Shown piece after piece: positions 50,763-59,413 of a stretch of DNA of 64,000 nt. The stretch comes from Nocardia grenadensis NBRC 108939. GTDB lineage: Bacteria; Actinomycetota; Actinomycetes; Mycobacteriales; Mycobacteriaceae. Below the pieces are notes generated by a model. That model saw nothing but the letters and a program-made list of their open reading frames with translations. It did no database searches and had not been told where the DNA came from. The stretch covers positions 1 to 64,000 of the forward strand of contig NZ_BDCJ01000017.1 in NCBI RefSeq assembly GCF_001613445.1, written 5' to 3'. How positions within the stretch are numbered: position 1 is the first letter of the stretch; each line of letters opens with the position of its first letter. Both the position numbers and the translations under genes were made by a program.

Positions 50763-51994
50763 CTGCGTGCCTCCACACCGTTCGTTCGGCCCGGGCCCGA
50801 CGGGCGCGGGCTGGTTTCTCTTTTGGTCAGCACGGGCGGACCGGCGGCGGCGGTGCCGTCGGCCTCCTGATGCGCGGGTATGCGCAGCGTGAATGTCGAG
50901 CCGGTGCCGAGTTTGCTCCACAGGGTGATCTCACCGTTGTGGTTGGCGGCCACGTGTTTCACGATAGCCAGACCGAGTCCGGTACCGCCGGTCGCGCGGG
51001 AGCGCGCCTTGTCGGACCGGAAGAAGCGTTCGAAGACCCGTTCCTGATCGTCCTTGGCGATACCGATGCCGCGGTCGGTCACGGCCATCGCCACGTAGGA
51101 GCCACGGACGGACCGGCTCACCGAAACATGGGAGCCGCGCAGCGAATAGGCGATGGCGTTCTCGACCAGATTCGAGAGCGCGGTGATGAGGAGCGTTTCG
51201 TCGCCGAGCACTTCGAGCCCGCTGGGCCGGTCGGTGCTGACCGTGATCCCGGCGGCCTCGGCCGCGGTCCGCGACCGGTCCACCGCCTGATTGACCACCG
51301 TGTCGACATCGACGACCTCGAGTTCGGGGAGTTTCTCGGCCCCCTGGAGCCGGGACAGCGCGATCAGTTCGGTGACCATCTTCCCGAGGCGGCTGGATTC
51401 GGCCAGTACGCGCTGGCCGAAGTGGCGGACCGCCTCGGGATCATCCGCGGTCTCCAGCAGCGCCTCGGCCAGCAGACTCATCGCGCCCACAGGGGTCTTG
51501 AGCTCATGGCTCACATTGGCGACGAAATCGCGGCGAGTCGCTTCCATCCGGGCCTGTTCGGAATCGTCGTCGGCGAAGAGCACCGTGAAGTTGGTCTCCT
51601 CCGGGGACAGCGGCCGGGCGAGGCCGCGGACCGCGATCCGGCCCCGGCCGGGTGTCGGTTTATCGGCGGTGAGGTCGAACTCCGCCGTTTCGCCGGTCAT
51701 CAGGACCTTCTCCACCGCCGTCCACGCCCGCTCGTCGAGCAGCCGGTTGCGGACCAGGCCGAGTTCTTCGGCGCGCGGATTGACCAGTACTACGTCGCGG
51801 TACTCGTCCACCACGGCGATACCGCTTTCCGAGGCCAGCACGATCAGGTCGAGAACCTGCGACATCGTGAGCCCGGAGTCGGCTTGGCGGCGCTGCGCCT
51901 GCCGAGCGTTCATATAGGGGATGACGAGTCCACCGACGGCCAGTCCGACAACAGCCGCCAGGACTGCCAGTAGTACGGCCTGGGGAACGCTCAC
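50759..51994 (-). CDS. senX3: Sensor histidine kinase SenX3
   Basis: 411 residues. Two N-terminal membrane helices are close together (VLLAVLAAVVGLAVGGLVI and none long outside, so sensing is not by a large extracellular domain), a PAS-like domain (LDLIVLASESGIAVVDEYRD), the phospho-His in FVANVSHELKTPVGAM, and the ATPase N, G1 and G2 boxes (NLVENAIAYS, DRGIGIAKDDQERVFERF, GTGLGLAIVKH). Partner of RegX3. GTG at 51994 gives the family length of about 410; a GTG at 52060 also lies in frame. Phosphate sensing in relatives depends on the Pst uptake system. Confidence 0.93.
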   Translation of the reverse strand: MSVPQAVLLAVLAAVVGLAVGGLVIPYMNARQAQRRQADSGLTMSQVLDLIVLASESGIAVVDEYRDVVLVNPRAEELGLVRNRLLDERAWTAVEKVLMTGETAEFDLTADKPTPGRGRIAVRGLARPLSPEETNFTVLFADDDSEQARMEATRRDFVANVSHELKTPVGAMSLLAEALLETADDPEAVRHFGQRVLAESSRLGKMVTELIALSRLQGAEKLPELEVVDVDTVVNQAVDRSRTAAEAAGITVSTDRPSGLEVLGDETLLITALSNLVENAIAYSLRGSHVSVSRSVRGSYVAMAVTDRGIGIAKDDQERVFERFFRSDKARSRATGGTGLGLAIVKHVAANHNGEITLWSKLGTGSTFTLRIPAHQEADGTAAAGPPVLTKRETSPRPSGPGRTNGVEARR

Positions 51995-52076
51995 ATCAAG
52001 AATCGTACGGTCGACGACGCGTAAACAAACCCGGGGTCGGTGAAGTTTCGTGCAGGTCACGGGCGATTACTTCGTC

Positions 52077-52109
52077 GTTCGCCGGGCGTTTACGCGTTGT
52101 TCGGCGACG
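52077..52109. promoter_or_regulatory. PHO-box-like triple 11-mer upstream of senX3
   Basis: Three units starting GTTCGCC, GTTTACG and GTTCGGC, each 11 bases apart, resembling the direct-repeat PHO box bound by PhoP/RegX3 in actinobacteria. About 85 bases upstream of the senX3 start, so it could serve autoregulation. The match to consensus is partial, and the units read on the plus strand, opposite to senX3. Confidence 0.5.
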
Positions 52110-52156
52110 GAGGGGTTTCGATCTTCCCGGGCGTGTTCCCCGCCCGGAGACGCCGA

Positions 52157-52191
52157 CGAACCCCATTGTGTCTGGGACACAACGGGGTTCG
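52157..52191 (-). terminator. Stem-loop after the CocE-like gene
   Basis: Sixteen-base arms with one mismatch around TGG, including GAACCCCATTGTGTC on the left. It lies about 26 bases beyond the hydrolase stop on the minus strand. No U tract. Confidence 0.7.
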
Positions 52192-52216
52192 TATCGAGCG
52201 CGCTACCGGCGGCCGT

Positions 52217-54268
52217 TCACCAACCGGGGTCACCACGCACCGGCAGGTTCACGAAGCTCGGCCGGTTCGGGTCGAGTTGCACGTGCTGCGGCTTCAGCCC
52301 GGTATCGAGAAGCATCGGCAGCGGCGGCACCCCCTTCGGGGCATTGCCCGCGTAGACGTCCACCCGCAGCCGATGCCCGGGTTCCAGCTTCGCCTCGATC
52401 GCGGGCACCGCGATATCGAGTGTGGTCACCTCCCCCGGCACCGTGAGCCGCCGGTTCTCCAGCGTGGTGTACGGCCGGGGGGCGGTGTAGTCACCGTTGG
52501 CCGACCGGTCGCTCGAGGAATCGTCGATCTCCCGCAGGGAAGCCATCAGCTGACCCGAGGACAGCACCCGGGACTGCCCGTCGGGCGCCACATCGTTGAC
52601 CGTCACCGACCAGTAGCCGTCGGCCGCGTCCTGCACCGTCTGCAGGTGCACGGCGATCGGCCCGGAGATCTCGACCGCTTCGGGCACCGGCGCACTGGTG
52701 AAGGTCAGCCCGTTCGACTCCTGGATCCGGGAATCCGCACCACAGGCGTTGATCACCGCGACCACCCCCGCGGTCGCCTGGCCGGCGTCATTGGAGCACA
52801 GTCCGGTGAGTCCCGGCGCGACGGTCAACCGGGCAGCACTGTCGGCGACCGCCGCCAGTGAACCGTCGTGCACGCTGTGCCCGCCGGTGCCGCTGGGCGC
52901 CGCCGACAGATACATCCGCCGGTATTCGGCCGCCTGATCCGCGGGCGCGCTCGCGCCGAAGCCGTCCCGGGTCACCCAGCCGCCGCCCTGCTGCCGCAGG
53001 GTGACCGGCCCGTACCGATCGATCCCGTTGTCGACGCCCTTCAGCCATTTGTCGAACCAGGCGCGCTGCAGGACGTCCAGCCGCGGCGGCAGCCCGGGTC
53101 TGCCCGATTCGCTTCCCGAGTTGATGTGATAGGTGTCGCCCATGAGCAGCTGCTTCTGTCCGGGCGGCACCGGCATGGCGTTGTAGATCTGGGACTCGGA
53201 ATAGGTGAACAGGTCGTGCCAGCCCCCGGTCACGAAGGTGGGCACGTCGATCTGCGCCGGATCACCGAGCCAGGCCTGCCGGTCGGGGCTGTCGCCCCGG
53301 ATCATCTCCTGCAGGCGCGGATCGAGATCCTCCACCCGCGGAGTGGTGTAGGCATTGAGGAATACGTCCAAGTAGGTGAACGGCGAGGACAGCCGGTCGT
53401 TCAGCCATTTCTGGTCGAAGGTGCCGTTTACCATCGACCCGATATCGGGTACCCATTTGGTCGAGTTGATCAGCGACATCCACAGCGGAATGAAGGCGAA
53501 GCCGAAGCCGCCGCCGGGCATGAGCACATCCTGCGTCAGATCGCTGCCGGGCACGACGGGGAACAGGGCCTTCAGCGCGGCCGGGTGTTTCTCGGCGGCC
53601 TGCAACTGGTTGATCCCGGAATACGACATACCGGTCATGCCGACCTGTCCGTCCGACCACTGTTGCCGCGCGGCCCAGTCGATGACCTCCACCGTGTCGG
53701 CCTGCTCGCGCTGCCGCAACATATCCCAGACGCCCTGGGAGAACCCGGTTCCGCGGACGTCCACCACCACCTGGACGTAGCCGCTCTTCACCAACTGGCG
53801 GTCCACGGCGAAATTGCGCATGGCCCCACCGCCGAGCGCCTTGGTCAGATCGGTCAGCCCGGACAACGGGGTGCCGGTCATATCGATATCGCGGGCCAAC
53901 CGGTCCAGCGCGTCGGACAGACCGGGTACCGAGCCCATATGGTCGACCAGGTTGGACACCAGTTTCGTATAGGGCGTCATATTCACGAGTACCGGCAGCC
54001 GGGTGTCGATCGGCCGGGCGGCCCCGTCGGCGGGGCGGTACACATTCGCCTTCAAAACCGTGCCGTCGCTCATGGTGATCGGCACATCCCAGGTGATATT
54101 GATACCGGGATACTGCTGCGGTCCGTCGTGGGTGGCGGCCCACTGCGCCCCCGCCGCTCCCCCGTCGGGACCGGAGACCGCCGGCTCGGCACCGGCACCG
54201 CCGCCGAGCAGCGGTGCCAGCAACATCGTGGCGGCCAATACCACAGTGGCTCGTATCACAAACTTCAT
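52217..54268 (-). CDS. Secreted CocE/NonD family hydrolase (X-Pro dipeptidyl-peptidase type)
   Basis: 683 residues with a Sec signal peptide (FVIRATVVLAATMLLAPLLGG). An alpha/beta-hydrolase core carries the nucleophile Ser in VGMTGMSYSGINQL, an acid in the region around GDSPDRQAWLGDP, and a likely His in YHINSGSESGR; the C-terminal jelly-roll domain (IDDSSSDRSANGDYTA, GHRLRVDVYAGNAPKG) is characteristic of CocE/X-Pro peptidases. Substrate unknown, could be an ester or a proline dipeptide. In M. tuberculosis gpm1 is followed directly by senX3, so this gene is an insertion relative to that order. ATG at 54268. Confidence 0.88.
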   Translation of the reverse strand: MKFVIRATVVLAATMLLAPLLGGGAGAEPAVSGPDGGAAGAQWAATHDGPQQYPGINITWDVPITMSDGTVLKANVYRPADGAARPIDTRLPVLVNMTPYTKLVSNLVDHMGSVPGLSDALDRLARDIDMTGTPLSGLTDLTKALGGGAMRNFAVDRQLVKSGYVQVVVDVRGTGFSQGVWDMLRQREQADTVEVIDWAARQQWSDGQVGMTGMSYSGINQLQAAEKHPAALKALFPVVPGSDLTQDVLMPGGGFGFAFIPLWMSLINSTKWVPDIGSMVNGTFDQKWLNDRLSSPFTYLDVFLNAYTTPRVEDLDPRLQEMIRGDSPDRQAWLGDPAQIDVPTFVTGGWHDLFTYSESQIYNAMPVPPGQKQLLMGDTYHINSGSESGRPGLPPRLDVLQRAWFDKWLKGVDNGIDRYGPVTLRQQGGGWVTRDGFGASAPADQAAEYRRMYLSAAPSGTGGHSVHDGSLAAVADSAARLTVAPGLTGLCSNDAGQATAGVVAVINACGADSRIQESNGLTFTSAPVPEAVEISGPIAVHLQTVQDAADGYWSVTVNDVAPDGQSRVLSSGQLMASLREIDDSSSDRSANGDYTAPRPYTTLENRRLTVPGEVTTLDIAVPAIEAKLEPGHRLRVDVYAGNAPKGVPPLPMLLDTGLKPQHVQLDPNRPSFVNLPVRGDPGW

Positions 54269-54473
54269 CGGTCGTGATCCATCTCTCGGGCTGATCGGAT
54301 GGCCGAGAGCTTACACAGCATTACCGGCGGGTAATGAAAATCGATCGGGCCGCTGACAGGCCTTACCCGGCAATTTCGCACCAGGATCGTGGTACGACAC
54401 AATAGCGATCGGTGTTTTCGGGTTCCCGTCACAGATATCGGCGTTCCCCGCAGCGCCGGTATCCCTACGAAAA

Positions 54474-54504
54474 AGCGCCGCAACCCGTTTCGGGTCGCGG
54501 CGCT
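54474..54504 (-). terminator. Intrinsic terminator of gpmA
   Basis: AGCGCCGCGACCCG pairs with CGGGTTGCGGCGCT (minus strand, one mismatch) around AAA and is followed by TTTTTCG. The only classical U-tract terminator I found here; it sits 11 bases after the gpmA stop. Confidence 0.85.
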
Positions 54505-54514
54505 GTGGAACGAA

Positions 54515-55252
54515 CTACTTGCCGCCCTGGCTCGCGACGGCGGCCGCACCGGCGGCGGCGGCCTCCGGATCCAGATATGCCCGGGGTCGCACCGGCCGCA
54601 GATCGTCGTCCAGTTCGTAGCGCAGCGGAATACCGGTGGGAATGTTCAGTCCGGCGATATCCTCGTCGGAGATTCCATCGAGATGTTTCACCAGGGCACG
54701 CAACGAATTACCGTGCGCCGCGACCAGCACGGTCTTTCCACCGCGCAGTTCTCGCGAAATGGTCGACTCCCAGTACGGGACCATCCGGTTCACCACATCG
54801 AGCAGGCATTCGGTGCGCGGGACCTCGATACCCGCGTAGCGCGGATCGCTCGCCTGGCTGTACTCGTCGTCGGGTTCGATCGGCGGCGGCGGCGTGTCGT
54901 AGCTGCGCCGCCACAGCATGAACTGGTCCTCGCCGTACTCGTCGCGGATCTGGGCCTTGTTCTTTCCCTGGAGCGCGCCGTAGTGACGTTCGTTGAGGCG
55001 CCAGTCCCGCACCACCGGAATCCAGTGCCGGTCGGCGGCGTCCAGGGCGATGTTCGCGGTCGAGATCGCACGGCGCAGCAGCGAGGTGTAGACGATATCG
55101 GGCAGGATGCCGTGCTCGGCCAGCAGTTCCCCGGCCCGTTTACCCTCGGCGACACCCTTGTCGGTGAGATGCACGTCCACCCAGCCGGTGAACAGGTTCA
55201 GGGCATTCCATTCGCTCTCGCCGTGGCGCAGCAAAACGAGGGTGTTCGTCAT
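54515..55252 (-). CDS. gpmA: 2,3-bisphosphoglycerate-dependent phosphoglycerate mutase
   Basis: 245 residues. Interconverts 3- and 2-phosphoglycerate in glycolysis. The catalytic His is in LVLLRHGESEWNALNLFTGW, RRAISTANIALDAAD and LNERHYGALQGKNKAQ are the substrate loops, RRSYDTPPPP a further block, and VLVAAHGNSLRALVKHL has the second His. Length is normal. ATG at 55252 gives MTNTLVLLRHG; an ATG at 55261 would add MAR. Divided from the ROK gene upstream by 70 bases on the same strand. Confidence 0.96.
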   Translation of the reverse strand: MTNTLVLLRHGESEWNALNLFTGWVDVHLTDKGVAEGKRAGELLAEHGILPDIVYTSLLRRAISTANIALDAADRHWIPVVRDWRLNERHYGALQGKNKAQIRDEYGEDQFMLWRRSYDTPPPPIEPDDEYSQASDPRYAGIEVPRTECLLDVVNRMVPYWESTISRELRGGKTVLVAAHGNSLRALVKHLDGISDEDIAGLNIPTGIPLRYELDDDLRPVRPRAYLDPEAAAAGAAAVASQGGK

Positions 55253-55322
55253 GCGGGCCATCCTGCCATGGCCCGATACCGGCCGTGCGTACCCCTCGGG
55301 GCCGTCATCGGCCCACCACCTG

Positions 55323-56219
55323 CTAGGCGGACCCGGACAAACCGGCCGCGAGTACGGCCGCGCCGTGCAGCGTCGCCCCCTCCGGAAGGCGGGACGCTTC
55401 CACCCGCAGCCCCCGGATGAAATCCAGCCCCGAGTGCCGGGCGACCGCGGCGCGCAGCGGTGCCCACAGGAGTTCACCCGAGTCCGCGAAACCGCCACCG
55501 ACCACGACCGTATCCACATCGAGCAGCGCGGCCGCGGAACCGATCGCCGTACCCAGCGCGGTACCGGCCCGCGCCAAAGCGGCCCGCGCGACCGGGTCCC
55601 CGGCCCGGGCGTCACGCGCGAGTTCCGCGCCGGTCTCGCCGGTCCAGCCCTGTTCCCGCGCCCAGCGCGCCGACGACATCCCACTCGCCACGGCTTCCAG
55701 ACACCCGAAACCGCCGCACGCACACGGCACATCCCATCCGGGCACCACCAGATGACCGATATGCCCGGCATTGCCGGTACGCCCGACCGATACGCGGCCG
55801 TCGATCAAGATGCCGCCGCCGATACCCGACGAGACGGTCAGCGCCAGCCCGTTCCGCAGACCGCGCAGGGCCCCCGAATGCTGTTCGGCCAACGCCAGAC
55901 ACGCCCCGTCGAGGGCGAAACGCACCGTGGCGCCGGGAAACAGCTCGGCCACCGCCGCCGCCACCGCGAATCCGTCGCGCCACTCGGGAATATTGAGTGC
56001 ACGGGTGATACCGGCCGGAACGTCCACCGGGCCCGCCGAGCCGATCCCGACCGCTGTCACCACGGCATCGGCCGCGACGTCACGGAGCAGAGAGGCGCAC
56101 GCCTCCCATACCCGCTCGGCCGGAACCGGCACCCGCCGCACCGCGCCGAGCCGACCCGCCTCGTCCACCGGCCCGGCGGCGAATTTCGTCGCGCCGATAT
56201 CCAGTGCCACAACCGCCAC
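55323..56219 (-). CDS. ROK family sugar kinase (glucokinase-like)
   Basis: 298 residues. ATP-phosphate loop VALDIGATKFAAG near the start, the GNAGHIGHLVV block (ExGH-type) and the ROK zinc motif CACGGFGCLEAVASG, which would bind one zinc with His. No N-terminal HTH, so it is a kinase rather than a NagC-type repressor (Rv0485 in M. tuberculosis does have an HTH). Substrate probably glucose or N-acetylated sugar, not determined. I chose GTG at 56219 with GGAGGG six bases upstream; a start at 56261 adds 14 residues. Confidence 0.85.
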   Translation of the reverse strand: MAVVALDIGATKFAAGPVDEAGRLGAVRRVPVPAERVWEACASLLRDVAADAVVTAVGIGSAGPVDVPAGITRALNIPEWRDGFAVAAAVAELFPGATVRFALDGACLALAEQHSGALRGLRNGLALTVSSGIGGGILIDGRVSVGRTGNAGHIGHLVVPGWDVPCACGGFGCLEAVASGMSSARWAREQGWTGETGAELARDARAGDPVARAALARAGTALGTAIGSAAALLDVDTVVVGGGFADSGELLWAPLRAAVARHSGLDFIRGLRVEASRLPEGATLHGAAVLAAGLSGSA

Positions 56220-56316
56220 CGCGCCCTCCCGAAGATCCGATTCGCAGATGGTGATTGTCACTCATCCGCGAACGTGGTCGTTGAGTCCGCAGCCCGGGTG
56301 TGGGCGCGGTCGGCGA

Positions 56317-56556
56317 TCAGGAGGCGCCGGGGCCGATACCGCTCACCTTGTCGATCCGGATCCGGGTGCGGAAGCCGGGTGGGGCGTCCGGTGGCGGGAA
56401 GGCCGCACCGGGCTCGCCCGAGTTGCCTGCACACAATGCCGGTCGTGGTGCCGAGCAGCATCTCCGCCGCGGGCCAGACCGCCGAATCACCGTCCCAGAA
56501 CGCCGGATTCCAGATCGTCGCCTCACCGAACCGGCCCGCGCTGTCGACGAACGCCG
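56317..56556 (-). pseudogene. Remnant of an unrecognised gene with a frameshift
   Basis: On the minus strand, directly below the YbjN stop, one frame reads GRFGEATIWNPAFWDGDSAV and continues WPAAEMLLGTTTG (about 56453-56556). After a shift, another frame reads CAGNSGEPGAAFPPP and FRTRIRIDKVSGIGPGAS before a stop at 56317. Each half looks coding and the join is out of frame; no start codon is left. Family unknown. The rest of the gap to the ROK gene (56220-56316) holds only its upstream region. Confidence 0.4.
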
Positions 56557-56560
56557 CGAA

Positions 56561-57064
56561 TCAGTTCGGATCGGCCGAATCGACCAGATGCTCGAAGGCA
56601 CGCAGATTCTTCAGTGATTCACCGCGGGACACCCGCCACTTCCATTCCTTGCGGATGGATTCGGCGAAACCGAGTTCGAGCAGTGTATTGAAATCCCCGT
56701 CCACCGCCTCCAGGATCTGCCCGAAGATCCGGTCCAGTTCCTCGGCGGTGATCGCATGCGTGGCCGCCCGGCCCACCAGGTAGATATCGCCCAGTTTGTC
56801 GATGGTGTACGCGACACCGTAGAGCCGCCGGTTGCGCCGCAGCAGGTACTTGTAGACGCCTTCGAAATTCTCGTCCGGTTTGCGGCATACGAACGATTCG
56901 AAACGCACCCCGTGCGCCCCGACCGTCAGCATCACATTGGTCTTCAGTTTCCGCTCACCCGGCAGTACGGCGACGAAGACATCGTCATCAGGGTGGGTGT
57001 ATTCGATCTCGCGGTCCCGCAGTGTTTCCTCGATGACCCGCGCGGTGGCCGACCTCTCGCTCAT
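56561..57064 (-). CDS. YbjN domain protein (Rv0487-like)
   Basis: 167 residues with a type III secretion chaperone-like/YbjN fold: RVIEETLRDREIEYTHPD, FVAVLPGERKLKTNVML, FVCRKPDENFEGVYKYLLR and VDGDFNTLLELGFAES. Such proteins are small cytoplasmic chaperone-like modules of unclear purpose; mycobacterial Rv0487 lies right after mshA as this one does. ATG at 57064 overlaps the mshA stop by four bases, so expression follows mycothiol synthesis. Confidence 0.85.
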   Translation of the reverse strand: MSERSATARVIEETLRDREIEYTHPDDDVFVAVLPGERKLKTNVMLTVGAHGVRFESFVCRKPDENFEGVYKYLLRRNRRLYGVAYTIDKLGDIYLVGRAATHAITAEELDRIFGQILEAVDGDFNTLLELGFAESIRKEWKWRVSRGESLKNLRAFEHLVDSADPN

Positions 57065-58401
57065 CTGCGCACTCCCGTCCGGCGCCGCCACAGCGCCCGC
57101 GATCTGGCCTGACCCTCGCCGAGGATAGTGGGTCCGTGGCCCGGACCGGTCAGCGCGGCGGTATAGCTGTCCAGCAGCTTCTCGGCCGTATGCGCCCAGG
57201 AAAAAGCCGCCGCGTGCGATATGGCCTGCGCGCCCAGCGTCCGTAACCGCCGCGGGTCGTCGAGCAGATACTCCAGCGCACCGGCCCAATCGGGGGTGCG
57301 GTGCCCGGTCACCAGCAACCCGCTGTACTCGTGCCGGACCGCGGTGCCGAGCCCGCCGACCGCGGCCGCCAGCACCGGGGTCCCGCTCGCCTGCGCCTCC
57401 AGCGCGACGAGCCCGAAAGATTCGTTGTAGCTCGGCACCGCGACCAGGTCGGCGGCCCGATACACCTGCACCAGCCGGTCGGGCGGCTGCGGCGGCAGGA
57501 AGGTGACATGGTCGGCGATCCCGAGGTCGGCGGCCAGTTCGATCAGCGCGTCGGGACGCTCCAGACCGGTCCCCGAGGGGCCCCCGACGATCAGGGCGCG
57601 CAGCGGCCGCCCCGGCCGCCGTCGCAGAGCCTCGGCGACCGCCCGCACCAGCACATCGGGTGCCTTCAACGGCTGGATCCGGCCCACGAACGCGACGATC
57701 TCCTCGTGCCCCGCCAGGCCGAGCTCGGCGCGGGCCGCGGCCCGGTCGCCCGGACGGTACCGAGTCAGATCCGCCCCTGGCGGCACGATATCGATCCGGT
57801 CGGGCAGCGCCCCGTACAGCTCGACCAGGTCCCGCGCTTCCCGCCCGGTGTTGGCGGTGAGCCGGTCCGCCTCGGCGATGACCTGCTTCTCCCCGATCTC
57901 CCGGGTGGCCGGTTCCGGGCAATCGCCCTCGGCGAGAGCGGCGTTCTTCACCGCCGCCAGCGTATGCGCGGTGTGCACGAGCGGCACCCGCCACCGGTCC
58001 CGGGCGAGCCAGCCCACCTGCCCGGACAACCAGTAATGCGAATGCACCAGGTCGTAGTAACCGGGTAGATGCCGTGCCTCCTGACGCAGCACCTCGGCGG
58101 TGAACGGGCACAGCTGGGTCGGCAGATCGTGTTTGTCCAGGCCCTCGAACGGCCCGGCGACCACATTGCGTACCAGCACTCCCGGCGCGGCTTCCTGCAC
58201 CGGCGGCAGATCGGAGGAGGTGGCCCGGGTGAAGATCTCGACCTCGGTCCCCCGCCGGGCCAGCTGGAGAGCGGTCTGGAGGACGTAGACGTTCATTCCG
58301 CCCGCGTCACCCGTACCGGGCTGTGCCAGTGGTGAGGTGTGCACCGTCAGTACGGCGATACGGTTCGGCCGTCGGTCCGGGCGTTGACTCACGATATCCA
58401 T
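57061..58401 (-). CDS. mshA: D-inositol-3-phosphate glycosyltransferase (first step of mycothiol synthesis)
   Basis: 446 residues. GT-B/GT4 enzyme that moves N-acetylglucosamine from UDP-GlcNAc to 1L-myo-inositol-1-phosphate. It opens LTVHTSPLAQPGTGDAGGM, the MshA signature for the inositol-phosphate pocket; VHSHYWLSGQVGWLA and VHTAHTLAAVKN follow, then FVGRIQPLKAPDVLVRA and SYNESFGLVALEAQASG with the donor Glu. Its presence shows the organism uses mycothiol. ATG at 58401, weak ribosome site. A CRP-like palindrome lies 44-59 bases upstream. Confidence 0.96.
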   Translation of the reverse strand: MDIVSQRPDRRPNRIAVLTVHTSPLAQPGTGDAGGMNVYVLQTALQLARRGTEVEIFTRATSSDLPPVQEAAPGVLVRNVVAGPFEGLDKHDLPTQLCPFTAEVLRQEARHLPGYYDLVHSHYWLSGQVGWLARDRWRVPLVHTAHTLAAVKNAALAEGDCPEPATREIGEKQVIAEADRLTANTGREARDLVELYGALPDRIDIVPPGADLTRYRPGDRAAARAELGLAGHEEIVAFVGRIQPLKAPDVLVRAVAEALRRRPGRPLRALIVGGPSGTGLERPDALIELAADLGIADHVTFLPPQPPDRLVQVYRAADLVAVPSYNESFGLVALEAQASGTPVLAAAVGGLGTAVRHEYSGLLVTGHRTPDWAGALEYLLDDPRRLRTLGAQAISHAAAFSWAHTAEKLLDSYTAALTGPGHGPTILGEGQARSRALWRRRTGVRR

Positions 58402-58444
58402 ACTGCAGGGTGCAACGCGGCAGCCCGGCCCGCCCTTCCCCGGT

Positions 58445-58460
58445 CGTGAAAGTGATCACA
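58445..58460 (-). promoter_or_regulatory. CRP/GlxR-like palindrome upstream of mshA
   Basis: CGTGA-N6-TCACA, one mismatch from the mycobacterial/corynebacterial consensus TGTGA-N6-TCACA, 44-59 bases before the mshA ATG. Predicted only. Confidence 0.5.
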
Positions 58461-58556
58461 CCTGACGGATTCGGCGCACTTCGCGCGCCTCCGCGTGCCG
58501 TCGCCGAAACCGGGAACCGAGCCGGACAGACCAATAAAAGCGCTTGTCACGGACAA

Positions 58557-59390
58557 TCAGGATTTCTCGGCGCAGTCGGCGGCGAACTTCCGGATCTCGG
58601 CCGCGAAACGCGCCGGATCCTCGAGGAACAACCCGTGCTGAGCGCCCTCCCAGATCGAGGCCCGGCCCCGCGGCGCGGTCTCGGCGATATAGCGGCCGTC
58701 GGCCACCGGCACCACCGGATCGGCCGAACCGTGCAGCACCAGGACGGGAACGTCGAGTGCGCGCAGGGTCTCCGTATTGTCCACCGAGCGGTAGAACAGG
58801 GCTTTGCGCACGAACGGCGGTGTCGCCAGGCTCGCGCCGAACAACCGCTGCGCGTCTGGACCCTTGTCCGTGCCCGGTCCGGTGCTGGCGTTCCCGAAGG
58901 CGGAGAAACCGCGCATCGCCCGGCCCGGGCTCTCCTCGAACACCGCGGGGATCGCCTGCTGCATCGACTCGCCGACCTCCGCGCCCGGCACCCCGCGGCC
59001 GATATTGGCCATCGCCCCGGTATAGACGACGCCGGCGACCGCACCGGTGCCGTACTCGGCGAGATAGTCGCTGATCACGATTCCGCCGTAGGACCACCCC
59101 AGCAGCAGCGCGTCGGATTCGATCGATTCGGCGGCCAGCACCGCGGCGATATCGGCGGCCCAGTTCTTCGAGTCGTCGTAACCGGTGGCCGGGGCCTCCG
59201 AATAACCGTGGCCCCGCAGATCGACGGCCACCACCCGGAAATCGGCGGCGAGATCGTCGAACATCCGCCCCCAGCAACGCAGATCCGCCGACCAGCCGTG
59301 CGCCAGCACCAGCGGCCGTGCGTCCGCGGGCCCGCCCGTCCGATAGACGATGCCGGTCCCGTCCGCACTGTGCGCTTCCCGTATAGCCAT
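58557..59390 (-). CDS. Alpha/beta hydrolase
   Basis: 277 residues. RPLVLAHGWSADLRCW gives the oxyanion HG motif, LLLGWSYGGIVISDYL the nucleophile elbow with Ser (GWSYGG), an acid is likely in VLHGSADPVVPVADG, and the His in WEGAQHGLFLEDPARF. Lipase/peroxidase-type (non-heme haloperoxidase-like) hydrolase; substrate unknown. ATG at 59390 is divergent from the SDR gene, only 23 bases away, so a shared promoter must overlap one of the coding starts. Confidence 0.88.
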   Translation of the reverse strand: MAIREAHSADGTGIVYRTGGPADARPLVLAHGWSADLRCWGRMFDDLAADFRVVAVDLRGHGYSEAPATGYDDSKNWAADIAAVLAAESIESDALLLGWSYGGIVISDYLAEYGTGAVAGVVYTGAMANIGRGVPGAEVGESMQQAIPAVFEESPGRAMRGFSAFGNASTGPGTDKGPDAQRLFGASLATPPFVRKALFYRSVDNTETLRALDVPVLVLHGSADPVVPVADGRYIAETAPRGRASIWEGAQHGLFLEDPARFAAEIRKFAADCAEKS

Positions 59391-59413
59391 GAGCGCATCA
59401 TAGGATCGCGTTC

